In this document: one piece after another, positions 8,513 through 17,340 of the stretch
Layout: the number at the start of each line of letters is the position of its first letter
Numbering within the stretch: the stretch's first letter is position 1
Assembly: GCA_022616435.1 (NCBI GenBank)
Contig: JAKEET010000123.1
Span: forward strand, 1 to 49,792
Direction: 5' to 3'
From: Gemmataceae bacterium
GTDB taxonomy: Bacteria; Planctomycetota; Planctomycetia; Gemmatales; Gemmataceae
Length of the DNA: 49,792 nt
Notes under the pieces: generated by a model
Databases searched by the model: none
The model's input: the letters and a program-made list of their open reading frames with translations, nothing else
What the model was told of the DNA's origin: nothing
Translations under genes and position numbers: made by a program

Positions 8513-9919
8513 CTAGTACGAGAATTCCAATCCGAAGCTCACCCACTGCGCCCAGAAATCCGTGGTGTTGAACGTCCGCAGGGGGAACGTCGTCGGAATC
8601 CCCGCCGGCTGAATCTCGATGCGGCGGTCCAGGAGCGCGCCGGGGCGGATCACGTTGTTCATGAAGAAGATGCCGTAGCCGAACGTGAACTTGCAGCTAT
8701 CCGTGAGCGCGATGCCCACGGTCACATCCACTTCCGGCACCACCGACACGTGCTCGAAGCGATCGACGCCGGAGTTCGTCGACTGCACGTACAGGCCTTC
8801 GTTGAAAGCGATCCGGTCGCCGAAGGCGTCATTGGCGATGACGGTGCGGCCGGAGGCTTTCAAGGTCTGGAAGTTCTGGCCGACGGCGATCTTGCTGGTG
8901 AGATCGAAGGTGAGGCGGTCCCAGCGGCAGCGGAAGCTGCCGCCGACCTGGGCGCCGATGAACTCGTTGTAGCAGGTGACGTTGTCCATGAAGCGCCGGG
9001 TTTCGCCGGTGCCGGACGGGATGTCCTGGGAGAAATCGTTGTTGGCGTAGGTTTCGTCCAGCTTGATCCAGCGCGGGCCGGTGAAGATGGTGAACGACGG
9101 GCCCTGCGAGCACGGCCGGCCCGACACGTTGTATTTGAAGTTGGCCTCCGCCCCCATCATCCGCGTCAGGAAGCTGTCTTCGACGCTGCCCCGCATCACG
9201 AACGGCAGGGCCCGCGGGTCGGCGTCCTCGGCGCTGGCGGTCGGGTTGAAGAACGGCCGGGTGAGCACCGGGTTGCCGGCCGAGTCCGAGGCCGCGGTGA
9301 ACAGGACGCGGCGCTGTTCCATGATCATGAACGAGGCGTCGAGACTGACGATCTCCGGGTCCACGAGCCAGTAGGTGTAGGTGACCCGCAAGGCGCTGCT
9401 GGCGCCGGCGCCGGAGCGCTCGCCGTGCAGGACAACCGTGCCGGGCTGGTCCAGGGCGCCGGGGATCGGATCGAGGGAGTTGCCGGAGGTCACGAGCGTC
9501 GGATGGCGGTGCCCCTTGAACCACAGGATCAGGTATTCGAGGCGGAATTCATGAGCGATGGGAATGTAGTCGCCGCCGTCGTGCTCGTTGAAGGCGTTGT
9601 GGCTGACCGTCTTGGCGTCGAGGTCGAGCGATTCGCCTTCCGCGCCGTGGGGAAGCTGCGCGCCCGGGGGCAGCGGCGGCATCGGCGGTCGCTGGCCGCC
9701 GGGCGGCGGACCTTTCCATGGTCCCATGGGGCCCATCGGTCCCATCGGGGCCATGGGCCCCATCGGACCCATCGGTCCTACCGGCCGCGGCTGCGCGATC
9801 GGAAAGCCCCCGCCGGACGGACCCACCGGCAACGGCGGCGGCGGCGTTTGCGCCTGCGCTGTCAGCGCTGCGCCCAGCCATGCAACCATCCAAGCCGCGA
9901 TCTTCCAGCGTCGTGCCAT
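8513..9919 (-). CDS. BBP7 family outer-membrane beta-barrel protein
   Basis: 468 residues. The signal peptide (MARRWKIAAWMVAWLGAALTAQA) is followed by a Pro/Gly-rich linker with a collagen-like run of Gly-Pro-Met triplets around residues 45-70. A barrel domain then reaches the C-terminus and ends in FGLEFSY, an aromatic terminal strand as used for BAM insertion. The pattern EYLILWFKGHR...PTLVTSG near residue 130 and the alternating hydrophobic strands (VVPEVDVTVGIAL, FTFGYGIFFMNNVIRPG) are typical of the planctomycete BBP7 family. A porin or structural outer-membrane role is inferred. It stands alone, divergent from the diheme cytochrome gene across 276 bp. Confidence 0.85.
   Translation of the reverse strand: MARRWKIAAWMVAWLGAALTAQAQTPPPPLPVGPSGGGFPIAQPRPVGPMGPMGPMAPMGPMGPMGPWKGPPPGGQRPPMPPLPPGAQLPHGAEGESLDLDAKTVSHNAFNEHDGGDYIPIAHEFRLEYLILWFKGHRHPTLVTSGNSLDPIPGALDQPGTVVLHGERSGAGASSALRVTYTYWLVDPEIVSLDASFMIMEQRRVLFTAASDSAGNPVLTRPFFNPTASAEDADPRALPFVMRGSVEDSFLTRMMGAEANFKYNVSGRPCSQGPSFTIFTGPRWIKLDETYANNDFSQDIPSGTGETRRFMDNVTCYNEFIGAQVGGSFRCRWDRLTFDLTSKIAVGQNFQTLKASGRTVIANDAFGDRIAFNEGLYVQSTNSGVDRFEHVSVVPEVDVTVGIALTDSCKFTFGYGIFFMNNVIRPGALLDRRIEIQPAGIPTTFPLRTFNTTDFWAQWVSFGLEFSY
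9718..9782. repeat. Short tandem repeat encoding Gly-Pro-Met triplets
   Basis: About seven imperfect 9-bp units of the type CCCATCGGT / CCCATGGGG lie in the linker-coding part of the BBP7 gene and encode PMG/GPM triplets. Such repeats change length easily by slippage, which would alter the spacer between signal peptide and barrel. Confidence 0.75.
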
Positions 9920-10120
9920 GGTTCTCTCGCTCCGTCGGCGATCCAGTCAGGCCCCGGTCCTGGAGGCGGCATCGCCCGCACAGAGGGCCTACCGGCTTCT
10001 ACCCAATCAATATCGGCGGCAAATGCGGCATACTTGATTCCTTTGGCAGAAGCGGCAAACTCTCCCCAGATTATGCCCCGCATTGTTCGTAACTTCTCAC
10101 AACATTTCGCATCGACCAGT

Positions 10121-10149
10121 TTGCAAATCCTGAAGAATCCTACCATAAT
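10121..10149 (+). promoter_or_regulatory. Candidate sigma70-type promoter of the diheme cytochrome gene
   Basis: TTGCAA (10121-10126), a 17 bp spacer, then CATAAT (10144-10149), 47 bp upstream of the ATG at 10196 in an otherwise non-coding divergent region. The spacing and hexamers fit a housekeeping promoter, but this is a single visual match. Confidence 0.4.
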
Positions 10150-10195
10150 AAATCCCTGTCCCACTTTGTCCTCCGACCCGCCTCGGAGCGTCTCC

Positions 10196-12097
10196 ATGCA
10201 GCGCCTCACCATTGTCGCCATCCTCCTCACCTTGTCCACCCGGCCGCTCGCCGCCGGCACGAGCAACAGCTTGCTCGACGTGTCGCCGGACGGCACGCGG
10301 CTCCTCGTCGCCAACACCGACAACGGCACCGTCACGGTCATCGATACGGCCAAGCGTGAAGTGATCCGCGAAATCGACGTCGGTCCCAAGCCGGAGTGCG
10401 TGGCGTGGATCGGCAACGGACCCCGCGCCGCCGCGACCCTGTACGCCGGCAGCGCCGTCGTGTTCTTCGACGCCGCGACGGGAAAGGTGGGCAAGAAGCT
10501 GCCGGTGAAGTTCGAGCCGTACGGCATCGTCACCGACAAGGCGGGCCGCCGCGGCTGGGTGACGCACGACTACCTGGGCCTGGTCAGCGAGCTCGACCTG
10601 GACAAGGAAACGGTGACGCGCGAAATCCCGGCGGGTTCGTTCACTCGCGGCCTGGCCCTGAGCCCGGATGAGAAGCGCCTCTACGTCGCCGAGTTCTTCA
10701 CCGGCATTCTGAACGCCATCGATCTCGACTCGGGCAAGATCGTCGATTCGTGGACGGGGCACTCGACCGACAACCTGCTCCGGCAAGTGGCCCTGCACCC
10801 GACCCGCCCCAAGGCGTACCTGCCGCACATTCGCTCGATCATCAAGACCATCGACGGCGCCGGCTCGATCTTCCCGCAGATGTCGGTGTGTGATTTGAAG
10901 ACCCCCCCTGCATCCCCCCCTCCGAAAGGGGGCGACATCGGGGGGGTGCGCCGGCGCATCTCCTTCGGCATGGACACCTTCAACGGCATCTACGTCGTCA
11001 CCAATCCCTGGGAAGTCGCGCTGTCGCCCGACGCCAAGCGGCTCTACATCATCTACGCCGGCACCAACGACATGAACGTCTGCGAGGTGGTCGACGACGA
11101 CTACAAGGAAATCGAGCGCATCGGCGATGCGGTCAAGATCGGCAAGAACCCGCGAGCGATCCGCGTCAGCCCGGACGGCAAGTCGGTGTACGTTTACCAT
11201 GCGATGGACTTCGCCGTGGACGTCTACAGCCCGTTGATGAAAAAGGTGGCGACGATCAAGACGTGTGCGCCGCCCAAGACGCCGGAATGGGTGCTGGGCA
11301 AGATCCTCTTCAACACCGCCCTTCCGCCGCTGACCAGCCGCCGCTGGATCGCCTGCTCCTCGTGCCATCCCGACGGCATGCACGACGCCCGTGTCTGGAA
11401 CAATCCCGAAGGCCAGCGCAAGACGACAGCCCTGCTCGCCATGGCCCACACGCACCCCTTGCACTGGTCGGCCGACCGCGACGAGGTGCAGGATTTCGAG
11501 TACACGATCCGCAGCAAGCTGATGGGCGGCCGCGGCCTGGTGAAGGGACCGATCCGCGGCAAGAAGGCTTTCGAGAAGGCGGAGCTGGAAGACACGACGG
11601 CGAATCGGTCGAAGGAGCTGGACGCGCTGGCGATCTATTGCAACTCGTTCGAGCCGCCGCTGTCGCCGCACGCCGCCGGGCCGGGCAAGCTGACGCCGGC
11701 GGCGGAACGCGGCAAGGCAATCTTCTTGCGCTCCGACGTGGCCTGCGCGACTTGCCACAGCGGGCCGTTCTTCACCGACAGCACCTTGCAGAAGCCGTAC
11801 AAGGTGCACGACGTCGGCACCGGCAACGACGACCCCAGCGAAAAAATGGGGCCGCTGTACGACACGCCGACGCTCCTGGGCATCTATCGCACCGCGCCGT
11901 ACCTGCACCACGGCAAGGCGAAGACGCTCCTGGACGTGCTCACCACGCAGAACAAGGGCGACAAGCACGGCAAGACCAGCCACCTGGCGAAGGCCGATCT
12001 GGAAGACCTGGTCGAGTTCCTGAAATCGCTGCCCTACGAGACGCCGCCCACCGTGACGCCGAACACGGTCAGCTTCCGGTTGCAGCCGACCAAGTAG
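10196..12097 (+). CDS. YVTN-type beta-propeller / diheme cytochrome c (MauG/CCP-like) protein
   Basis: 633 residues; ATG 10196 gives a clean signal peptide (MQRLTIVAILLTLSTRPLAAG). Residues ~25-360 form a YVTN-like propeller (SPDGTRLLVANTDNGTVTVID, SPDEKRLYVAEF, SPDAKRLYIIYAG, SPDGKSVYVYHA). The C-terminal ~270 residues carry two CXXCH haem c sites: CSSCH near residue 387, followed by PDGMHDARVWNN, and CATCH near residue 517, followed by SGPFFTD. This is the layout of diheme peroxidase/MauG-like modules fused to propellers. A periplasmic redox enzyme or electron carrier is inferred. An insertion at about residues 236-252 (translation of a C/G-run palindrome) interrupts an otherwise smooth propeller. 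Confidence 0.8.
   Translation: MQRLTIVAILLTLSTRPLAAGTSNSLLDVSPDGTRLLVANTDNGTVTVIDTAKREVIREIDVGPKPECVAWIGNGPRAAATLYAGSAVVFFDAATGKVGKKLPVKFEPYGIVTDKAGRRGWVTHDYLGLVSELDLDKETVTREIPAGSFTRGLALSPDEKRLYVAEFFTGILNAIDLDSGKIVDSWTGHSTDNLLRQVALHPTRPKAYLPHIRSIIKTIDGAGSIFPQMSVCDLKTPPASPPPKGGDIGGVRRRISFGMDTFNGIYVVTNPWEVALSPDAKRLYIIYAGTNDMNVCEVVDDDYKEIERIGDAVKIGKNPRAIRVSPDGKSVYVYHAMDFAVDVYSPLMKKVATIKTCAPPKTPEWVLGKILFNTALPPLTSRRWIACSSCHPDGMHDARVWNNPEGQRKTTALLAMAHTHPLHWSADRDEVQDFEYTIRSKLMGGRGLVKGPIRGKKAFEKAELEDTTANRSKELDALAIYCNSFEPPLSPHAAGPGKLTPAAERGKAIFLRSDVACATCHSGPFFTDSTLQKPYKVHDVGTGNDDPSEKMGPLYDTPTLLGIYRTAPYLHHGKAKTLLDVLTTQNKGDKHGKTSHLAKADLEDLVEFLKSLPYETPPTVTPNTVSFRLQPTK
10901..10947. repeat. C-run/G-run palindromic element inserted in frame in a coding region
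   Basis: A 47 bp segment has two C-runs (7 each) separated by TGCAT, a centre CTCCGAAAG, then G-runs separated by GCGACATCG. It can fold into an imperfect hairpin of C-tracts with G-tracts. Its translation (TPPASPPPKGGDIGG) is unlike the surrounding propeller, so it looks like a small palindromic repeat that entered the gene without breaking the frame. Confidence 0.65.
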
Positions 12098-12159
12098 GTT
12101 AGGTCTCCAACCTGACCGGACCGGACAGATTGGAAATCTATCCTACAACGGAACGATTC

Positions 12160-12933
12160 ATGAACGCCGATTGGCGCAACCGCTACGAAGTCGCCCTCGA
12201 CGCCGCGTTTCAGGCGGGCCAATTCGCGCTCCAGCACTTCGACCAGGACATCGCCGTCCAGTGGAAGGCCGATGAATCGCCGGTCACCATCGCCGACCAG
12301 GGCGCCGAGCAACTCTTGCGAACGACGCTGCTCGGCAAGTTCCCGTACGACGGCTTCCTCGGCGAGGAATCGGGCGCCGCGCCGGGGACTTCCGGTTATC
12401 GCTGGATCATCGACCCCATCGACGGCACCCGCAGCTTCGTGCGCGGCGTGCCGATCTGGGCCACGCTCGTCGGCCTGGAATACAAGGGCGAAGTCATTGC
12501 CGGCATCACCTACCTGCCGGCCATGAAGCAGACCTTTCGGGCCCTGCGCGGCGACGGCGCTTTTCGCGACGACCGCCGGATTCACGTATCCGAGATCGAC
12601 AAGCTGGCCGACGCACACGTCTTCTATTCGAGCATCACCTGGTTCAGCAAAGCCGGTTGCGAAGCACAATTCTTGAAGCTCCTCAAGCAAACCGTCCGCC
12701 AGCGCGGCTTCGGCGACTTTTACGGCTTCGTGATGGTCGCCCAGGGTTCGGGAGAATTGATGGTCGAGCACGGCGTCCACGCCTGGGACCTGGGGGGCCT
12801 GATCCCGATCGTCGAGGAAGCCGGCGGCAAGATGACCGCCTGGGACGGCAAACCGGACATCGACCGTCCCGACGTGCTCGCCAGCAACGGGTTGTTGCAC
12901 GACGCCGCTCTCGCGATCCTCAACACCAAATAA
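12160..12933 (+). CDS. hisN: Inositol-monophosphatase-fold phosphatase, histidinol-phosphatase (HisN)-like
   Basis: 257 residues from ATG 12160 (MNADWRNRYEVALDAAFQAG); an in-frame TTG at 12130 is possible but less likely. The metal-binding motifs of the IMPase superfamily are all present: GEESG (E69, E70), WIIDPIDGT (D85, D88) and WDLGGLIPIVEEAGG (D210). The 'DPIDGT...SF' followed by 'WATLVGLEYKGE' and the VEEAGG close fit HisN-type histidinol-phosphate phosphatases better than true inositol phosphatases. It would remove phosphate from L-histidinol phosphate in the cytoplasm, using Mg2+. No his gene is adjacent, so the substrate is inferred from family resemblance only. Confidence 0.75.
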   Translation: MNADWRNRYEVALDAAFQAGQFALQHFDQDIAVQWKADESPVTIADQGAEQLLRTTLLGKFPYDGFLGEESGAAPGTSGYRWIIDPIDGTRSFVRGVPIWATLVGLEYKGEVIAGITYLPAMKQTFRALRGDGAFRDDRRIHVSEIDKLADAHVFYSSITWFSKAGCEAQFLKLLKQTVRQRGFGDFYGFVMVAQGSGELMVEHGVHAWDLGGLIPIVEEAGGKMTAWDGKPDIDRPDVLASNGLLHDAALAILNTK

Positions 12934-12940
12934 CCCGAGC

Positions 12941-13005
12941 GTGGCTTGCCGTTTCGCGCTTGTCATTTCACCGAATAAGGCGTACGTGGCTTGCCGTTTC
13001 GCGCT
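12941..13005 (+). repeat. 20-bp direct repeat between the phosphatase and mtnA
   Basis: GTGGCTTGCCGTTTCGCGCT occurs perfectly at 12941-12960 and again at 12986-13005, just before the mtnA start. It resembles half of the GCTTGCGGCTTAGCGTTC hairpins found between genes of the respiratory cluster downstream and may be a diverged relative. Confidence 0.7.
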
Positions 13006-13023
13006 CGCAGTACAATACCAGCG

Positions 13024-14100
<1,077 letters not shown>

Positions 14101-14340
14101 CCGTCGCTTGTGCTTCCGACTGGTAGGCCGTCGTTTCTTTCCCGCTGGAAAGTCCGCGTCAACGATTGCCAGATTTGAGAAAGCCGCCGCGGAAAGGGGT
14201 GCTTTCACCGCCGAATCGGCGTCGCGCGCAGCGTTTGCCGCCCGGCATCGTCTTTGCGTTGGACATCCCGGTAGTGGTTGACTTGCCCGCGCTGCCTCCT
14301 ACAACGAGACTTGGAAACCAACCCTACGAAGGCCGATCTC

Positions 14341-15072
14341 ATGGCGGAACCAACGAATCCGGGCGCTGATTCGCCGGCCCCGCAACCCGATGCAGCAGCC
14401 GCCCCCGAGACGGGGTTCACCGCCAAGCCGCCCTCCCCGTCCAGCACCGCCGTGACCGCCACGCCGCCGGCGCCGTCGGCGGCGCCCGCGGCAACCGCCC
14501 CCAAGCCGCCGCCCGCGCCTCCAAAACCCCCCGCCAAACCAGCGGCCGGCAAAGCGGGGCCGACGCGACGCATCTTCATCGTCTCGACCCTGTTCGGCTC
14601 GTGGTTCGCCACCGCCTGGACCACGTTCACGGCGTCGATGATCGCCATGACGCTCGGCACGGTGCGTTTCCTGTTCCCCAACGTGCTCTCCGAACCGCCG
14701 AGCGTGTACAAGGCCGGCAGCGTCGGCGATTACGAAGAAAACAAGGTGGACGACAAGTACAAGGAATTCGGCTTCTGGGTGATCCGCGCCAAGGACGACC
14801 GCAACCGCGACATCATTTACGCGCTCAGCACGATCTGCACGCACCTGGGCTGCAACCCCAACTGGCTCGAGGCCGACAAGAAGTTCAAGTGCCCCTGCCA
14901 CGGCTCGGGCTTCCGCATCACCGGCGTCAACTTCGAAGGACCGGCGCCGCGGCCGCTGGAACGCCACGTCATCCGCCGCACCGACGACGGCCAGGTGATC
15001 GTCGATAAGTCGCGCAAGTTCCAGAAAGAGATCGGCCAGTGGGACGATCCGGAGTCGTACATCCTGTTGTAA
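14341..15072 (+). CDS. Rieske iron-sulfur protein of a bc-type quinol:acceptor oxidoreductase
   Basis: 243 residues. An unusual ~70-residue Ala/Pro-rich N-terminal extension precedes one membrane helix (~76-105, IFIVSTLFGSWFATAWTTF). The soluble domain has both Rieske boxes: C166-T-H168-L-G-C171 and C184-P-C186-H187-G-S. C166, H168, C184 and H187 would bind the [2Fe-2S] cluster, and C171-C186 can form the disulfide typical of high-potential Rieske proteins. It takes the first electron from quinol and passes it to cytochrome c on the periplasmic side. It is the first gene of a cluster with cytochrome b, a second b-type subunit and an octahaem protein. The gap to cytochrome b is 51 bp and contains a hairpin. 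Confidence 0.93.
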   Translation: MAEPTNPGADSPAPQPDAAAAPETGFTAKPPSPSSTAVTATPPAPSAAPAATAPKPPPAPPKPPAKPAAGKAGPTRRIFIVSTLFGSWFATAWTTFTASMIAMTLGTVRFLFPNVLSEPPSVYKAGSVGDYEENKVDDKYKEFGFWVIRAKDDRNRDIIYALSTICTHLGCNPNWLEADKKFKCPCHGSGFRITGVNFEGPAPRPLERHVIRRTDDGQVIVDKSRKFQKEIGQWDDPESYILL

Positions 15073-15074
15073 TA

Positions 15075-15105
15075 CCGCTTGCGGCAACCGCTAAGCCGCG
15101 AGCGG
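15075..15105. repeat. Intergenic hairpin, REP family of the respiratory cluster
   Basis: CCGCTTGCGGC (15075-15085) pairs with GCCGCGAGCGG (15095-15105) with one mismatch; loop of nine bases. It lies between the Rieske and cytochrome b genes and shares its core with the hairpins at 15907 and 17267. Confidence 0.6.
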
Positions 15106-15123
15106 CAACATCGCGAGGAATTC

Positions 15124-15897
15124 ATGGCCCTCGGTGATTCGATCCGCAATTCGCAGGTCTGGAAGAGCATTTTCCGGCACCCGGCGCCGCGCGACCGCCG
15201 CAATCGCATCGTCGTGATGCTCACCAACGTGTTCCTCCACCTGCACCCGGTGTCGGTCCGCAAGAGCGGCATCGCCCTCTCCTACACCTGGTGCATGGGC
15301 GGCATCACGTTCTTTCTGTTCCTCGTCGAGACCGTCACCGGCGTGCTCCTGATGTTTTACTATCGGCCCACGCTGGAGCACGCTTACAACGACATCCTGT
15401 CGCTCCGCGACGTGGCCACGCTCGGCATCCTCCGCGAGCTGCACCGCTGGGGCGCCCACGCCATGGTCATCAGCATCTGGCTGCACATGTATCGGGTGTT
15501 CTTGACCGGCAGTTACAAGCCGCCGCGCGAATTCAACTGGGGGGTCGGCGTCATCTTGCTGGTGCTGACCTTGCTGCTGAGCTTCACCGGCTATCTGTTG
15601 CCGTGGGACCAGCTCGCCATCTGGGCGATCACCGTCGGCAGCAACATGGCCCGGGCCACGCCGATCCTGGGCCACGAAGGGCCCGGCGCCAAGTTCCTGC
15701 AGATCGGCGGCGTCGAGCTGATCCATTCCGGCAGCGACGCCCGCTTCCTGTTGCTGGGAGGGCGCTTCGTCGGCGAAACGGCCTTGCTGCGCTTCTATGT
15801 GCTCCATTGCGTCGCCATCCCGCTCGCCGTGGGCCTGTTGATCGCGGTCCATTTCTGGCGGGTGCGCAAGGACGGCGGCATCAGCGGGGCGTTGTGA
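15124..15897 (+). CDS. Cytochrome b (b6-like N-terminal subunit)
   Basis: 257 residues, integral membrane. The four haem-ligating histidines are spaced as in cytochrome b6: H107 and H121 in [21 protein letters not shown] (14 apart), and H228 and H243 in [19 protein letters not shown] (15 apart). Helix C is present with [18 protein letters not shown], part of the quinol oxidation site. With two b haems across the membrane, this subunit moves electrons from quinol oxidation to the opposite quinone site. The ATG at 15124 follows GCGAGGAATTC, a modest ribosome-binding site. The C-terminal cytochrome b helices are supplied by the next gene, a split like b6/subunit IV. Confidence 0.92.
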   Translation: MALGDSIRNSQVWKSIFRHPAPRDRRNRIVVMLTNVFLHLHPVSVRKSGIALSYTWCMGGITFFLFLVETVTGVLLMFYYRPTLEHAYNDILSLRDVATLGILRELHRWGAHAMVISIWLHMYRVFLTGSYKPPREFNWGVGVILLVLTLLLSFTGYLLPWDQLAIWAITVGSNMARATPILGHEGPGAKFLQIGGVELIHSGSDARFLLLGGRFVGETALLRFYVLHCVAIPLAVGLLIAVHFWRVRKDGGISGAL

Positions 15898-15906
15898 TTC
15901 CCATCT

Positions 15907-15959
15907 CGCTTGCGACTTGGCGTTCGCGCTGGAGCGCTCCGAACGCTAAGCCGCAAGCG
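15907..15959. repeat. Intergenic hairpin, REP family of the respiratory cluster
   Basis: CGCTTGCGACTTGGCGTTCG (15907-15926) pairs with CGAACGCTAAGCCGCAAGCG (15940-15959) with two mismatches. It sits between the two cytochrome b genes and is the same family as 17267-17323. Confidence 0.8.
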
Positions 15960-15979
15960 GCGGCACGCGAGTCCGAATC

Positions 15980-17260
15980 ATGCACGAAGGTCATCTGTCC
16001 GACTCGATGCAAACCGGCCTGGGAGTTTACTACTTCCTGGTCGCGCTCATGAACCTCGGTTTCGCGGCCTACTTCCATTACCACAAGAACGACCGCAACC
16101 AGGCCCTGATCTGGTCCGCCGTCGCCGCCCTGTTCGCGGGGCACGGCCTCGCCTACCTGGCCCACCGGGGTTGGATATTGCCGGAAGGCTTCAAGAACTC
16201 CGTGAACTACGTCATGGGCCCGACGACGTATTTCGTGGCGGCCGTGGCGGGGCTGGCGGCGTTCCTCTACTGGCGGCGGTTCTTCACCGAGCCGGTGGTC
16301 GCCTGGACGATCCTGCAAGTTGGCCTGTTGTTCTCCGGCTGGGCGATGACCGACTACACCTTTCAGCAGATCATCACCAAGCCCGACAACGTGCCGATCG
16401 TGATGTTGATCTTCTCGGTCGGGTTCTTCACGTGGCTGCCGATGCGGCAAGCGGTGATCAACGACGACCGCCTGGCCCGCGGCGAGCCGCCCATGGAGAA
16501 ACTCGAGGAAGAAAAGGTGCTGGTGTGGCCCGACCTGGTCTACACCGAGCTGATCTGCATGGTGATCTGCACCGTCGGCCTCGTGATCTGGGCGGTGGCG
16601 CTCAAGGCGCCGCTCGAGCAGCCGGCGTCGTCGTCGCGCATCCCCAACCCGTCGAAGGCGCCGTGGTACTTCCTCGGTCTGCAGGAGATGCTCGTCTACT
16701 TCGACCCGTGGATGGCCGGCGTCGTGCTGCCGACGTTCATCATCATCGGCCTGATCGCCATCCCGTACATCGACTTCAACCAGAAGGGCAACGGCTACTT
16801 CACGTTCACCCAGCGCAGCTTCTCGGTGAGCACGTTCCTGTTCGGCTTCGTGGTCTTGTGGGTGGTGCTGATCGTGCTCGGCACCTTCCTGCGCGGCCCC
16901 AACTGGAACTTCTTCGGTCCGTTCGAGCCGTGGGACCCGCACAAGAGCGTGCCGCTCAACAACGTCAACCTGTCGGACTACTTCTGGCTGATGGGCTTCG
17001 GCCAGGCGATGGAGGGGATGGGCTGGTTCTGGCGGGAGCTGCCGGGGATCGTGTTGATCCTCGTGTACCTGCTGGCCCTGCCGCCGCTGCTGGCGAAGAC
17101 GTTCATGCGCAGCTACTTCATCAAGATGGGCTTCATCCGCTTCTTCATCCTGGTGACGTTGATCCAGTTCATGATGCTCTTGCCGATCAAGATGGTGCTG
17201 CGCTGGACGATCAACCTCAAGTACATCGTGTTCATTCCCGAGGCGTTCTTCAACATCTGA
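15980..17260 (+). CDS. Cytochrome b C-terminal (subunit IV-like) integral membrane protein with an extended N-terminus
   Basis: 426 residues with about ten membrane helices. The second half holds the region equivalent to cytochrome b helices E-G: an extracytoplasmic loop, then IPNPSKAPWYFLGLQEMLVYF, which replaces the PEWYF quinol-site motif of classical subunit IV, then WMAGVVLPTFIIIGLIAIPYID. The form 'KAPWYFLGLQE' is the version found in menaquinol-oxidising Rieske/cytochrome b complexes with multihaem partners. The first ~200 residues hold five extra helices (GVYYFLVALMNLGFAAYF onward) not found in subunit IV. Together with the preceding b6-like protein it would complete the quinol-oxidising core. 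Confidence 0.85.
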   Translation: MHEGHLSDSMQTGLGVYYFLVALMNLGFAAYFHYHKNDRNQALIWSAVAALFAGHGLAYLAHRGWILPEGFKNSVNYVMGPTTYFVAAVAGLAAFLYWRRFFTEPVVAWTILQVGLLFSGWAMTDYTFQQIITKPDNVPIVMLIFSVGFFTWLPMRQAVINDDRLARGEPPMEKLEEEKVLVWPDLVYTELICMVICTVGLVIWAVALKAPLEQPASSSRIPNPSKAPWYFLGLQEMLVYFDPWMAGVVLPTFIIIGLIAIPYIDFNQKGNGYFTFTQRSFSVSTFLFGFVVLWVVLIVLGTFLRGPNWNFFGPFEPWDPHKSVPLNNVNLSDYFWLMGFGQAMEGMGWFWRELPGIVLILVYLLALPPLLAKTFMRSYFIKMGFIRFFILVTLIQFMMLLPIKMVLRWTINLKYIVFIPEAFFNI

Positions 17261-17266
17261 CGCGTT

Positions 17267-17323
17267 CGCCGCTTGCGGCTTAGCGTTCACGGGCCTATTC
17301 CGAACGCTAAGCCGCAAGCGGCG
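17267..17323. repeat. Perfect 22-bp inverted repeat between cytochrome genes
   Basis: The 22-base arm at 17267-17288 (core GCTTGCGGCTTAGCGTTC) is exactly complementary to the arm at 17302-17323, with a 13-base loop. It lies in the 80 bp gap before the octahaem gene; no T-tract follows, so it is more like a REP or mRNA-stabilising hairpin than a terminator. Confidence 0.9.
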
Positions 17324-17340
17324 AGATACGGAAGCCGTTT

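Noticed and set aside
12130..12159. TTG start extending the HisN-like phosphatase by ten residues
   Set aside because: There is no ribosome-binding site, and the extra residues do not match the family; ATG 12160 begins the conserved part.
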